Source: Tritrichomonas musculus
Taxonomy: Eukaryota; Parabasalia; Tritrichomonadida; Tritrichomonadidae
Reading direction: 5' to 3'
DNA length: 64,000 nucleotides
Assembly (NCBI GenBank): GCA_039105265.1
Contig: JAPFFF010000019.1
Span: forward strand, 2,942,284 to 3,006,283
The notes under the pieces were generated by a model, which saw only the letters and a program-made list of their open reading frames with translations, ran no database searches and was not told the DNA's origin. Position 1 is the stretch's first letter. Every line of letters starts with the position of its first letter. Below, piece after piece: positions 8,347 through 19,957 of this stretch. Made by a program: the position numbers and the translations under genes.

Positions 8347-11300
8347 AACCTTCAGGACCAGTGGAAATACAATAGTGATAACTCATTTAGGAAATCCGCA
8401 TTGCTGTACACCCAAAATCGAATCATCCACATAATGTACATCAGGGATGCTGAGAAGCTGACCAACATCCATATCTGCCCAAAGTGTGGCTCATATGCCC
8501 ATTACGGTCATCAAAATATGAATCGCTTCAAGAACCATGTTAAGAACTGTGAGCAGGAACTGCATTCCGGGGTATTTCGAAAGCGATTCATACCCAATCG
8601 CGAACCACTACCATACTGTCCACATATACTCAGCAATCCAGTGTACGAATATTGCTTAGCTTATGGTCTCGAATGGAAACCCAACATATATTACATCACC
8701 TACGATTTCGAAACTGTTGAACAGCCTGTGGATACATCTATTGGTTCATCTACAACCATCAACTCACGACTGATTCCCCTTAGCGTATCATCATGTGTCA
8801 AATCGCAATCTGGTTGTACCACAAGGCACTTCTCATTAAGGGATTCGTCTGAGTTCATCATCAAGTGGATCGAGTGGTTGTTTGAGCAATCCAAGCAAGT
8901 GTATCACGATAAGGTTCAATACATGAAATCCTTCATCAATCAACCAGTTGACAATCTCAAAACCATTGATCGCAACCTGAATGTGATAACCGTATTTGGA
9001 TTCAACTCGAGTAGATTCGATAGCAACCTATTCAAGGAGTATCTCAACTACAGTTCAGAAGGGACTACGTTATGGAGTGTTGAGCCCAATAGCATCATTG
9101 GTACCGCATCCTCACTGAAGCAGTTCATATTGAAGTCACCCAAATACGACACCAAGTTGCGATTCATCGACGCACAATCATTTGTCGCTGGTGGTACATT
9201 ACGACAATTCGGCGAAGATTTCGGCTCAAGCATGGCTTGCGGTGTAGACTTTGGGGGAGTTGAGAATAGCTCTAAGGGTGTGTTCCCATATGAAGCCATC
9301 AACACTGAGAACTACAATGAGGTCCTCTCACAAGCAGAGCCATTTGAGTATGAGGCGTTCTACAGCTATCTCAACCAGAAGAACCCATTGACACCAGATG
9401 ATTACAAGCTATATCTCGAGGATGCCAAAAACTATAAAACCCGATGGGACTACCTACTTGCATACAATGATAATGATGTCGAGATGATGATCAAACCCAT
9501 TGACAACCTGATTGCACTCAATGCTCAGTACAACGTGGACCTCATCTCAAACCTATCGCTAAGCAAGAATGCATCCTGTATCAAGTATGCACTTGCATAT
9601 AAGGAATTCAATCCAAATGCCGAATACTCCATACAGAATCCCATTAACAAATTCAAACCAAACCTCGATTGGTGGCGATTCAAATGTGAGAACTACTATA
9701 ACCAGGATGTCAAATATAATCAATCTCATAAGGACAAACCCAGGAACCTCGATAAATGTGTTTGTGAGGAGCAATTCGATAAGTTCATGGAGATGTACAA
9801 CAATCCAGATACAGGCAAGTGCCATCTCTGTGGTGAGCACTTCACATGGACCAATAAGCCCACTCTCGATAGAATCAATAATGATATCGGTCATGAACTC
9901 AGTAACTGTAAACTCGCTTGTGCGGAATGCAACAGACTTCGCAGCCGTGATGACCCCAATATAACCAAACTCCGAATTCAGCTGAAGAAGTACTGCAAGA
10001 TGATGCATCTCCCAACACTCATCAACGATGAACAGGAGTATTACAGCTTACGGAACAACATCACTGGTGGCCTATCCAATGTCATGCATCGTGTCAACAT
10101 CAAGGGTCATACCAAAATAAACCGCTTTAGATACAACGCCGTTGATCACAAGGTAATCTCATATGATACTCCACACACGATGACTCATATTGTTGGAGTC
10201 GATTTCAACAGCTTATACCCATCTGCATTCAGTTCAACCAAACATGATGCCAATCCATATCACGGGGGAGTCATGTATATGCCAGGTTCCATGATGGAGC
10301 GATTCGAGGTGTACAAGGATGGTACCAAAAATATGAAGACCTACAACACATGTATGGGTATCATCAACAGCCAGAAGCTCCGAAAGCATCCCAAATTCCT
10401 GTTCAAAGCGGAGGTCATGTTGAAATGCCCAATATCCAAAATCAACTACTTCATCAATTTCCCACCTGTATTCCGCAATTTCGATATCACCAATGATGAG
10501 GCCACAATTGGTCCATATATGCACAACTACATGACTCACAACAAGCTCCCATCTGTTGACAAAACTGAACGGAAGCTGACCATGAGTGTTGATACAATGG
10601 GCACCTATCAGACATTCTCGAACTACTACCTCTGGTTCCTCCTCGACCATGGACTTGTCATCGAGGATATCAAGAGTCTCACCACATACGAGGCTCATCG
10701 CGGATTCAACCCATTCGTTAGTGAGTTCATGAAACGCCGTCAGGATATCATCTCTGGATCCGAGCATGGCAATGAGAAGTTCTACAAGATCAGCATGAAT
10801 GGCTCATATGGGTACGATGGGATGAACACCGAGAAGTTCTCCAAAATCAAGATATGCTCACGCGATAAGACCTTCCAGAATATCATCTACGACAACTATG
10901 TCAGTGGCACCAAATTGAGTGATGACAACTATCTACTCCAGATGAACCCAAAGAGCTTCAAATGCACGACATGCCTTCAGGAATCATTCTGGACTCTAGA
11001 TAATGCCAAATTCTGGTATCTCACATTCATATACGACTTCATGTACAAGTGCCTTGATGTGGAGCGATTCCATTTCATAGAGGGGGACACTGATAGTGCG
11101 TATTTTGCGGTTGCTGGTGATGACACCAAGGGGTCCGATCAAGAGTTCAAATACATCATCAAGAATAGGGCATTCTATGATGAGAACATATATAAGTTCA
11201 TGCCGAATCCCAATATAAACACAATCGCTGATGAGAAGAAAATACTGGGTCTCTGCATTGAGAAGTATGGCGATAATATGATAGCGTTGGCCCCCAAGTG

Positions 11301-11634
11301 CTACACCATATTCAATAGTGGAGCTGTGACCAAGGCACTCAAACTCAAGGGGGTCTCCCTCAAGAAGAACCATATCACAAGTGATGATTACAAGGACATC
11401 ATCGACAATGGCGGTGTGAAGGTTGGCAAAAATATCAATCTGCAGATGATGCGCAATCTCTCAGCACCTCCAGGTATGACTTGCAATAACAAAATCAGTG
11501 AGATGACGATGTCCAAGATCACGGTAAACAAGAATGCTCTCACCGGGACTCATACCAAAATGATTGTCCTCGAGAACCAATCCTGTGCACCATTCATCCA
11601 CGGACTCACATCAGGGGACTACACTATGATTTGA
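8347..11634 (+). pseudogene. POLB: Family B DNA polymerase, C-terminal part, split by insertion
   Basis: Protein-primed replication polymerase. Visible in order: zinc motif CPKC...H...C, exonuclease I (YDFET), exonuclease II (GFNSSRFDSN), exonuclease III (YNDNDVE), an HNH nuclease motif (CHLC..LDRINND.GH...C..AC..CN), polymerase A (DFNSLYPS), B (KISMNGSYGYDG) and C (GDTDSAYF), and a KLKGVSLKK end motif. Homology to the E6 polymerase begins right after the terminus at 8346, so the upstream part of the gene should lie on the far side of the inserted element. The end overlaps the fibre gene by 11 bases on the opposite strand. Codon use is less AT-rich than in E6. Confidence 0.85.
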
Positions 11635-14057
11635 ATACGGCTAATGTGGATCCGTTGATGATACCAGTTATGATGCCCACGGTCATACGATTTATTTTTG
11701 AGGTTATTGCGGTCTCACCAGTGAGTATCTTCAGTTTATTATCAGCGTTATCGATGAATACCTCATCCCCAATGGAATAGCATGAGGAGTCCTCGACCTT
11801 AACCATGTAATCCCCATGAGTGGCGAATGTGATACAACCATTGGCTTCATCGATTCTCACGCATATACCAACATACTCCTTCCAGGTACCAGTGGTCTTC
11901 ACACTACATATGCAATCAGTGGTGTCAGCTTCAGTGCTAGGGACCCATTTCGAGTCCTCACGATGATATACCTTACCGGTCATATATACAGGAGCTCCAA
12001 TGACGAAATCGGTGATGGTGTTAACCGATGACTCGATTGGGGAGTAGTGGGTGATGGTTGTGTTGGATTGTGCACCGTAAATAGCAGCCTTGAATGTTGC
12101 TAAATACCCTCGGGACATGATTTGTCTTGAATATAGTTGTCTAGCATCTAATAATTCCTGAGTAACTGTCCAGGAATATCCACCTATTGGGAAATTATAT
12201 GTCAGGGGTCTTCCTGATGCTATATCAACAGTGTCTTCATAATAGAATGGGAATTTGAAATTGTCGAAATACACAGTCCTCTGATGTAATACTATTACTA
12301 TGTTATGGGGATTTCCATCTGTATCACGGAATAACACCCTTATTTCCAAACATAGCGCATAATCACCTACTATATATTCCAGTTTAATCACATTACCTTC
12401 AAGTTTTAGATAATGAATTGATATTTCACCGCCCTCTGTAATCGGTCCGCAATCAATGGCACACCTTTTTATTAGCTGCTCATCTGTAACAGCATTCGAC
12501 TTCAATGCATACTTCTCATCAGCCTGGGTACTGGTATAATATGGTGTCAAGTCAACTGGTGCTGGGATATCTGTTGTGAGTGCATACTTGGTCATATCTG
12601 GTAAGTCCTGGGTTTTTGCATAGGCATGACCGTCTACATCACATGCATTCATAACACAAACTTTTGATCGAGTAATCTCCAATGCAGTTATTTCATTGTA
12701 TTTGATGGTCGCTGTATCACTGTTTGCATCAATATCGAAATCTAACCATCGCTCCTTCGAGCTATCCAGTTGATTGCCAATGCTAAATATTCTGGTATTG
12801 CGAGAATGATTTGGTTTCATGACCATGAGAGGTGCATCACTACATGTCTGATTGGCTCCACCCAATGTCAGGATGTTGTTTGGGTCTTTGATATAAACCT
12901 CTCCACTGATATCAGTGAAATACTCTTTTGGTATATCTGTTGTGAGTGCATACTTGGTCATATCTGGCAAGTCCTGGGTCTTCGCGTATGGTTGCTGTAC
13001 TCAGTGTAGATCCATTAACCAAATCAGTGGGTATCTCTGGGATATCTGTTGTGAGTGCATACTTGGTCATATCTGGCAAGTCCTGGGTCTTCGCATACTT
13101 GGTCATATCTGGCAAGTCCTGGGTCTTCGCGTATGGTTCCAACGCAGTACTCAGTGTAGATCCATTAACCAAATCTGTTGGTATCTCTGGGATATCTGTT
13201 GTGAGTGCATACTTGGTCATATCTGGCAAGTCCTGGGTCTTCGCGTATGGTTCCAACGCAGTACTCAGTGTAGATCCATTAACCAAATCAGTGGGTATCT
13301 CTGGGATATCCGTTTTGAGAGCATATCGTTCGGCCCAAACATCCAATGATTTAGTTATTGCCACGGATGATAATATATATGATGCTTGTGCTGATAGTGG
13401 TGTATCATCATTCATCAATTTCTGTTGAACTTCTTCTGTTGGTTCTTCATTCGGATTCAATTGCAACTCACTATTTTTGAGAACTGTGGGTATCTCAGGG
13501 AGGTCCTGGGTCTTCACGTACTCACTTAAGTTCGCAAGCTTCGCATACTCGGACATATCTGGTAAGTCCTGGGTCTTAGCGTACTCACTTAAGTTCGCAA
13601 GCTTCGCATATGGTTCCAAAGCAGTACTCAATGAATCACTCGTAACGATGTTCTCAGGGACCTCAGGTATTTCAGTAGATAGTGCACAGTTTTTGACGAT
13701 GTAATCACGTAATTCCCCAATGGCATTCTCCACATCTGCACTACTGGCATACGATTGCAAGTCCTTAGATAGCGCATACTTCAGCATCTCCGTATTGAAA
13801 TCCTCGGTTTTCACATAGTCGAATAGCTGGGTTTGCAAAGCATATGACTCAAGGTCCTTGGCTAATGCATATTTTTCGAGATGCTCACCAACTGTACTCG
13901 TAATGAGTTCCTTGATTTGCTCCTGGTTGGGACCAGTTATATTCGAGCCATTGGACCCATTATGGCACATACATGCATACCTTTTGATGTATTCAATCAG
14001 TAACTCGTCGATAGTGGCCGCTTTTATTGAAAATCCACTCTGTTCTATACTGAACAT
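11624..14057 (-). pseudogene. Fibre-like protein gene, broken
   Basis: Same family as 1-176 and 49112-51898. It begins MFSIEQSG with an IDELLIEYIKRY anchor, continues through many YAL.TDIP / YAKTQDLPDMT repeats, and ends in the conserved head (HYSPIESS, DFVIGAPVYMTGKVY, KTTGTWKEYVGICVRID, HGDYMVKVEDSSCY, GDEVFIDN, AVFKS). Repeats of this type are common in phage and virus tail fibres; a cell-attachment role is inferred. It is convergent with PolB and divergent from A. It looks broken, about one break. Confidence 0.7.
12928..13330 (-). repeat. Tandem repeats within the fibre shaft
   Basis: A unit of about 114 bases (38 residues: TDIPEIPTDLVNGS, TLSTALEPYAK, TQDLPDMTKYAL) is repeated about three times with partial units between. 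Copies are almost identical, so they arose or were homogenised recently. Coding on the minus strand. Confidence 0.75.
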
Positions 14058-14206
14058 TTCCTATACAATAAAGGTGTGATTACCGGTATACCCATCGGAC
14101 CCCCTTTCGAGGAGGTGGATGGTGAATCAGAATCCCAAGCTGATGTCCAAAGAGATGCCAATTGCGAGTATGCAAATAATGACATTTTTTTACACCTAAA
14201 GTACTC

Positions 14207-15769
14207 ATGAGCTATAAATCTCCGAAGCATCCAAATACTAAAAAGCAACCACCACCACCAGCAGCAGCACCACCAGCAGAGGTTAGCGATGATGATGATG
14301 ATGATGGTAATGTCCAAGCACCAGGTACTGATGATAACAACAACAATAGACTAACACGATATGAATATATTAGGACACCTGTCAAACACGTTAGTAAACC
14401 TAATCTAAAATTCACCCAACAAATACAAAAATCGCCATTCAAACCAATATCCAGATTCAATGAAGATAATGTATATGACTATGTTATGCAAGAGGTTGAA
14501 CCACCAAGTGCTACCGTAGGTAGACGCAATGGCAAAGACTATAAGAATGTCAAAGGTCATTTAGGCCAATTCGGCAATCTCTCACTCACAGGCGATTCAA
14601 CAGATTTCAAGAAGAACTTCCTAGATATGATTATAAACGGCAATTACCGGGTTAAGTACATTCCATCAGCTGCAGCACGTGATACCGCAAAGGAGTATTG
14701 TATGAACCACCTCGATGAAACTGGAGTTCCCAAGTACAGATTATTACCAACCAATTCCAACGACCCATTAGGAAATCGTATTACAGACCTCAATGGTGAC
14801 AAGGTTGATGATATCGTATTGGTTGACAAACGCGGCATTCCAGCTATTGTCAACGGATACAAATTAGTTCATGCATCACCCTATAAGAAGGCCTGGAAAA
14901 CCATTTGTGATACAAAGGCTAAGCGTCAAGCCAAGCCATTCAATGTATGGCTCAAGGAGCAATTCGATAAGGATATTACCAAGGTCGATTGGGAGCGTGG
15001 TGAATATAAATTGACTAAATCCGTGGCATTGACTACTCTAGAAAAGGCATATGGTGAATCCGGTATTGGAAAGGCACGTATGAGCAAGCGCTTATCACCT
15101 AACAGCTATTGGGCATCCCTGTTCTCGTATATATGGAATGTATTCTGGGGCCAGGATAAACTTCAAGATTGGCTCGAACTCAAGAAGTTGACCAATTTCC
15201 TAGCCGTATGCAACGCCATATATATTTACTACTTCGACCTCCCTGCGAAAAGTACTATAGAGCAAAGGCATAATGACAAGTCATTCAACTACCCAAGCTG
15301 GTCCAATTGGAAGAGCACTCATAAGTCGGAGTATATGCAGATGGTTGGTCCCATGTTCGACCAATGGATTAAACTCATTGACCAAGTAGCTGACCGCAAG
15401 ACTGGTGCTCTAAAGGATGCGGAAATACCTGATGAAATTCTCGAAATGCTAGAACAGATTGAACAAATAGTATTCCTATGGGGATTTAATACCACTTTCG
15501 ATGAGGGAACCGTACCTCAAACTGATGAGCAAGGCAAGCGAACACCTGCAGCATTTGAAAATCTACTTATGTACGTAAATACCAGTTCTCCAATCGCGGT
15601 GAAGGAAGTTCGTGATTCATTTATTGACAACATCAACCAGTTGATTGACTATGAATTCTATGGAGCGAAAAGCGGATACCTTGAGATGAAAGCCAAAAAT
15701 AAGGAGGCTAGGAATGCTAGGAAAGCGAGTGCAAGTCGATTTGAAATCGTATATGGTGGTCAACAATAG
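14207..15769 (+). CDS. Conserved Polinton protein A (520 aa)
   Basis: Shorter than the E1, E4 and E6 forms because the disordered N-terminal region is small: poly-Pro/Ala near residue 20 and a DDDDD acidic run near 30. The core begins near residue 135 (INGNYRVKYIPSAAARD, YRLLPTNSND, DLNGDKVDDIVLVDKRG, NGYKLVHASPYKKAW) and continues to the end with the Trp-rich helical part (RLSPNSYWAS). Function unknown. It is divergent from the fibre gene with a 149-base gap, larger than in E1 and E6, and ends 7 bases from the end of B. Confidence 0.8.
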   Translation: MSYKSPKHPNTKKQPPPPAAAPPAEVSDDDDDDGNVQAPGTDDNNNNRLTRYEYIRTPVKHVSKPNLKFTQQIQKSPFKPISRFNEDNVYDYVMQEVEPPSATVGRRNGKDYKNVKGHLGQFGNLSLTGDSTDFKKNFLDMIINGNYRVKYIPSAAARDTAKEYCMNHLDETGVPKYRLLPTNSNDPLGNRITDLNGDKVDDIVLVDKRGIPAIVNGYKLVHASPYKKAWKTICDTKAKRQAKPFNVWLKEQFDKDITKVDWERGEYKLTKSVALTTLEKAYGESGIGKARMSKRLSPNSYWASLFSYIWNVFWGQDKLQDWLELKKLTNFLAVCNAIYIYYFDLPAKSTIEQRHNDKSFNYPSWSNWKSTHKSEYMQMVGPMFDQWIKLIDQVADRKTGALKDAEIPDEILEMLEQIEQIVFLWGFNTTFDEGTVPQTDEQGKRTPAAFENLLMYVNTSSPIAVKEVRDSFIDNINQLIDYEFYGAKSGYLEMKAKNKEARNARKASASRFEIVYGGQQ

Positions 15770-15776
15770 GTATATA

Positions 15777-17272
15777 CTATTGCTTGAATCGGTCAAAGAA
15801 ATTCTCACGCTTTTGGCTGGGTTTGGATATTATTTTTGCATTGCGTTTATGCCTACGAGGTGGTTGGGGTTCACTTGTGGTCGGTAATGGAGTTGCCTCT
15901 GGATCCCCCTCTTCCTCATATTGCGAACTCAGTTCCTGCTCACTATATTCATCACTGCGCTCAGGCGGCATTTCATACTCAAATGTGGTGTCCATGGTAT
16001 TACCCTTGAATTGGGGTGTGAATTTCTCCCGATATGGTTTAAATGATTTACCGAATTTCACCGAACTGGAATGCTTTGTAGATGATACCCTAGATGATAC
16101 CCTAGATGAACGCTTAGGTGTTCTAGTATTGGAGTTGTCTTGAGATTCATATGAGTACTGTTCCTGATCCCGAGTTCTATCTCTAAGCCCTCTCTGTGAA
16201 TCTACTTCATCCCCGGAGGGACTGAGAGCTCGCGCATCATCACTGGAATACTCATCCCCAGAGATGTTGAGAGGTTGTGCCGGATGTCCCTGTGATTGCT
16301 GTTGCGAATGTTTCAGCTTACGTCGTATATCAGTCATTGCGCGTTTCCCAACTCGATATTCTTGTAATGAACCATTTGTTTTTCGAGCAACAACGGATGT
16401 CGTCCCTGGTCTCCTATCGGTGGACATATATACCCCATTTGGACTGACCTTTGGCTGATTTCGCACCTCATTATCCCTATATTCAGCTTCACGTGGGTCA
16501 TATGGATTTTGCTCATGATCGCTACTCTCACTAGCTTCATCACTCCTATCACTCCTAACCTCATCCCCAAAGGGTTTGAGAGCTTGAGAGCTGTCGCATC
16601 ATCACTGCTGTACTCATTGGATATAAGCTTTTTCCGAGGGTGATATGTTGTGTGCTTGTGATACCAATCCTTAGTCCTCCGCTTGAATGGGGAAGTCTCA
16701 TCATTGACCATAATCCTTTTACGAGGTGGGGTTCTACCAAAAACCGCATCACTTGTGAATGAAAATTGTATGGGTTTTGGACCCCTATCGGGCTGAGCTG
16801 TCTGATTCACCTGGAATAGCGGAAGTTGTTCAAAGCAATATATGGCTGGTAACAGTAATGGGTTTGAATAAACCGATATCTCGAACCCTATAGGGTGATC
16901 CCCAGGTGATTTAGTTGTGTTTGCAAGGACTGTATCCTTGAAATATTTCCTGGGGTAGGCTATATATGAATTTGCTCTGAGCCTATTATTGGGTCCCTGA
17001 ACCAGGATCATGCAATAATCATTCACCGATGCCACGAATTTGGATCTCCAGATGTATGTAGGGACCTCTTCATACGAATTCATTGTGAATGTGGCTCCGA
17101 CCTTATCAATCGTATAGTCATGAACGACTGGTGGTGGAACTAAGTCACGTGGGAAATATAGTTTGGTAACCTTATCAACATCGAGGTACACAGCTGATAA
17201 GTATTTTGAGTACGGCAATTCGCGATATTGACCTGGTTTCAACGTATAAACATCAAGGTATTCATCCTGCAT
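15777..17272 (-). pseudogene. Protein B, beta-rich head and disordered tail, broken
   Basis: Homologous in place and plan to the E4 and E6 genes. The N-terminal 150 residues (YTLKPGQYRELPYSKY, FPRDLVPPPVVHDY, SPGDHPIGFEISVYSNP) look beta-rich; the remainder is Ser/Arg/Pro-rich and disordered, with a motif around YMSTDRRPGT shared with E4 (YRSTDIRPAT). Possibly a virion surface or scaffold protein; unproven. It starts 38 bases after the penton-like gene and has the T-run motif TTTATTTTTGGGTAAATG at its start. It looks broken, about one break. Confidence 0.6.
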
Positions 17273-17310
17273 TTACCCAAAAATAAACTCCTATATGGGC
17301 CATACGGTGG

Positions 17311-17643
17311 TCAATAGATTAGCAAGCACGATAGCACGAATGCATCGGGTTTTATCTCATTACCATACAGGTCTGTGAACCATATTTTGAAATCCCGCTT
17401 GGTCCTGTTGAGCATCTCATACTTGCGATACTTGGTTTGCCGTCGGTTGGCTAGCATTATGAAGTGGTCACAGTATGGGTCGAATTCGACAATATCCGAG
17501 TGTACCATCAAATCGCCGATGATGGTCTTATTCACGATAGCTCCCACATACTGCACTACGATGTACTTCTTATTGCGACTATATATGAAGTCCTCAGGTA
17601 GCTTAAACTCGGTGGTCTGTGTATGGAAATAGCGCTTTGGCAT
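17311..17643 (-). CDS. Short penton-like minor capsid protein (110 aa)
   Basis: Begins MPKRYFHTQTTEFKLPEDF. Key patterns IGDLMVHSDIVEFDPYCD, ANRRQTKYRKYE and KIWFTDLYGNEIKP with a LLIY end are as in E1. The E4 copy is almost identical. Start lies 3 bases after the INT stop, so the two are probably made from one transcript or by tightly coupled starts. The jelly-roll assignment is inference from the strand pattern and the resemblance to Polinton minor capsid C-terminal halves. Confidence 0.5.
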   Translation of the reverse strand: MPKRYFHTQTTEFKLPEDFIYSRNKKYIVVQYVGAIVNKTIIGDLMVHSDIVEFDPYCDHFIMLANRRQTKYRKYEMLNRTKRDFKIWFTDLYGNEIKPDAFVLSCLLIY

Positions 17644-17646
17644 TTA

Positions 17647-18894
17647 TTAGACAGCAAAGTACTGCTTATAGGCTTCACCTAGTGATCCATAATCTAGTGC
17701 CACGAGTCGGGTGTACATGATGGGGACAGTTATGGTAGCTCGCTCATCATCAGTCATAGGCTTTCGACCAGTTTTGGTTTTGGTACCATTAGTGTCATCC
17801 CTGGTATACGGTACATAGAACGCAGTTCCTGCTTGCTTATCATCATTCAACTGGAATCTACGATATGGGTTCAGCAGTTTGCATTCGACATTCCCATTAT
17901 GGTATCTAATGAATTCGGCAATCTCATTGAACACACGCCTCTGCTTCTCATGCTTCTTCACAGTTTTGGATGTATCGTAATGGACCAATATGATATTGCC
18001 CTTGCGATAGCTCAGTAGACCATCCATTTGCATACTATTTTTGACTCGCCGTAGCTTCCGTTGGCAATCCCTGATGTATCTCCATTCCAAGTCAGGGTTG
18101 TGCTGCATTTGATTGGGTGTGTAGTATATCCACTTGGGCTCCCTTGCTAGATACGGGTCGTATGGGATTCCATCATCTCGGTAATTGGGATTGGGCATTC
18201 GTAGAGACCGATGTGGGGTGTTGTTATAGAAGTGGACCATCTGTTGCATCAGGAATGGGTCTCCAATCCTACGATTATCTAGACCGAATGCATTGCGGAG
18301 TGTCCTGATGGTTGCATCAACGATTTTGTGAGCGTTGTTGTGTTTGGATTTATCGACAATCACTGCATTACGGTCAATCAACACGTTTTTGGTACCTGCA
18401 TATGCATTTTTGTCTGGACTTCCGTAGGGGATTATATCAAGCACTTTGAGTAGGTTATTCTCACCGTCGCATTTGATGGTATTGAATTTGAAGTCATCAT
18501 ATTTCTCGAGAATGATCTTGGCATATGCAGCCTTGATGGTATCAGCTAGTCTGTCCTTAAGAGGTTCCACGATTAGGTACCGCGTGTTGACATTCACCAT
18601 GATGAGGTAAATGGTTTCATGGGATACCACGGACTCGGTTCCATTAGCCCTTGTAGCGTACTTCACAAACATCAAATCGACTTCCCAGCATCCGGGTTCC
18701 AATGAGAAATCGGGTTTTGAATAGGAATTGCATGATTTCAATTTGAAGTCCTTCACGAATGGCTCATGATGAGATTCTGGGTTGACGATGAACTGCGATG
18801 GGTCCAGTTTCGATATCTTGGATTTGAATGGGTACTTGAGCAGCGAATTGTACTCCTTATCGAATAGCTTGAACGATTTCCTGTTGTCAGACAT
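17647..18894 (-). CDS. INT: Polinton integrase (415 aa)
   Basis: Acidic core residues by my count are D73 (CWEVDLMF), D143 (IKCDGE) and D193 (HKIVDATIRTLR). The third is Asp where most retrovirus-type integrases have Glu, with 49 residues between the last two. HFYNNTPHRSLRMPNP and TPNQMQHNPDLEWRYI follow. The C-terminal region from GNIILVHYD to the end is beta-rich. A T-run motif CTATTTTTGCCCATTAAATG marks the start. In this lineage INT is followed upstream by gene C, not by MCP. Confidence 0.85.
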   Translation of the reverse strand: MSDNRKSFKLFDKEYNSLLKYPFKSKISKLDPSQFIVNPESHHEPFVKDFKLKSCNSYSKPDFSLEPGCWEVDLMFVKYATRANGTESVVSHETIYLIMVNVNTRYLIVEPLKDRLADTIKAAYAKIILEKYDDFKFNTIKCDGENNLLKVLDIIPYGSPDKNAYAGTKNVLIDRNAVIVDKSKHNNAHKIVDATIRTLRNAFGLDNRRIGDPFLMQQMVHFYNNTPHRSLRMPNPNYRDDGIPYDPYLAREPKWIYYTPNQMQHNPDLEWRYIRDCQRKLRRVKNSMQMDGLLSYRKGNIILVHYDTSKTVKKHEKQRRVFNEIAEFIRYHNGNVECKLLNPYRRFQLNDDKQAGTAFYVPYTRDDTNGTKTKTGRKPMTDDERATITVPIMYTRLVALDYGSLGEAYKQYFAV

Positions 18895-18952
18895 TTAATG
18901 GGCAAAAATAGTGGTTCCAATAGGTCTATGGGATTCCCGGTTGACACCATAT

Positions 18953-19186
18953 TTAGTGGTTATCGCTTGATAATTCAGCGAGCTCATTCTCGAGTTTGGC
19001 GACCTTCTCCTTCAGACTATTGATGTCCTCAATCAGTGATTCACGAACGGCTAGTCCATTGCTACCCAGCATACCCCCTTTGATGTTATTGAGGTGGCCC
19101 TTATACATATAGCACTTCTCCTTGAGATCATGCTTGATGCGCTTCAGCTCTGGAATCTCCTTCTTGTATTCACCCAATTCAGTCAT
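18953..19186 (-). CDS. Protein C, short coiled coil (77 aa)
   Basis: MTELGEYKKEIPELKRIKHD, then LKEKCYMYKGHLNNIKGGML and a Leu-spaced C-terminus, nearly the same as in E1 and E6. It lies on the opposite strand relative to INT compared with E1 and E6, because the five-gene block is inverted in this lineage. T-run start motif CTTTTTTTGCGCATCTAAATG. Function unknown. Confidence 0.7.
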   Translation of the reverse strand: MTELGEYKKEIPELKRIKHDLKEKCYMYKGHLNNIKGGMLGSNGLAVRESLIEDINSLKEKVAKLENELAELSSDNH

Positions 19187-19221
19187 TTAGATGCGCAAAA
19201 AAAGTGTTTTTTCAGGATTAA

Positions 19222-19449
19222 ATGTCATATGAGGAACGCCGCGTATTAAGAGATTCAAATGGGCTCACGTACTTCAATCACCTGGAACGTCACATGCGAA
19301 ATAGGCGAACCATTAGTTGTACCAAACCCACAGTCCAAAAATATGACGATAAGGGGAGTATTGTGCATGACCCAATCATCAAATCAACCTCATCAACAGT
19401 ACACCACTCACTCAATCACCAGGTAATCCCAAATAACTCCAAGATCTAA
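19222..19449 (+). CDS. Protein D, small basic protein (75 aa)
   Basis: MSYEERRVLRDSNGLTYFNH, then LERHMRNRRT and a C-terminal HHSLNHQVIP motif. The SLNH motif and N-terminal plan match E1 and E6. Divergent from C (35-base gap) and overlapping the end of F by 4 bases. Function unknown. Confidence 0.65.
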   Translation: MSYEERRVLRDSNGLTYFNHLERHMRNRRTISCTKPTVQKYDDKGSIVHDPIIKSTSSTVHHSLNHQVIPNNSKI

Positions 19450-19907
19450 TGCCTCAGGAGGTTGTTCATGGCATCGGTACACTCATTCACGGTACTGGTG
19501 AGCTGATTTATTTTTGCGGTGATCACGCCGATGGTGTTCTCCAGCGTGGTAATCCGTTTGGTGTAGTCATCTACTGTTGACTGCAATGCATTGATGTCAG
19601 CTCGAATGCTGGCGAATTGGATCTCCACCAGTGTATCACTATCGGCTGGCTTGGTGATCTTCTTGAGAAACACATTACTGGAGCCATCCTTGCCAGTGCG
19701 TTTGGTAATCCTGTACTCGCATTCGGGGGTGATTATTTTGTAGGTTTTATTGAGGTAATTGGTGGTCTTCTCATTGAACATGTCCTTGTACTTCTGGTAG
19801 AACAGGTCGAACTCCTCTACTGAGTTGAACGTGCGCTGCTCCTGCTTGTTATCATTAATGACCCTAATATCGCATTGAGCTATATGTTTCATACCATCGC
19901 AATTCAT
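19446..19907 (-). CDS. Protein F, basic domain plus coiled coil (153 aa)
   Basis: The chosen start is the MNCDGMKH methionine, preceded by TATTTTTGTCCGTTTTGAAATG, the same motif seen at other genes; an upstream in-frame start lacks it. FNSVEEFDLFYQKYKDM, TTNYLNKTYKIITPE and YRITKRTGKDG match E1 and E6, and the end has heptad spacing (ITTLENTIGVITAKINQLTS). Likely an oligomeric minor virion protein; not proven. Confidence 0.7.
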   Translation of the reverse strand: MNCDGMKHIAQCDIRVINDNKQEQRTFNSVEEFDLFYQKYKDMFNEKTTNYLNKTYKIITPECEYRITKRTGKDGSSNVFLKKITKPADSDTLVEIQFASIRADINALQSTVDDYTKRITTLENTIGVITAKINQLTSTVNECTDAMNNLLRH

Positions 19908-19957
19908 TTCAAAACGGACAAAAATATATTCGCATGTATGTGGATATTCGATGATGA

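Noticed and set aside
12928-13330. Regularly spaced repeats resembling a CRISPR array
   Set aside because: Repeats are about 114 bases, in coding frame, with no unique spacers and no cas genes.
12915-13428. Overlapping plus-strand open frames in the fibre repeat region
   Set aside because: They are shadows of the tandem repeats coding on the minus strand; composition is odd and no other copy keeps them.
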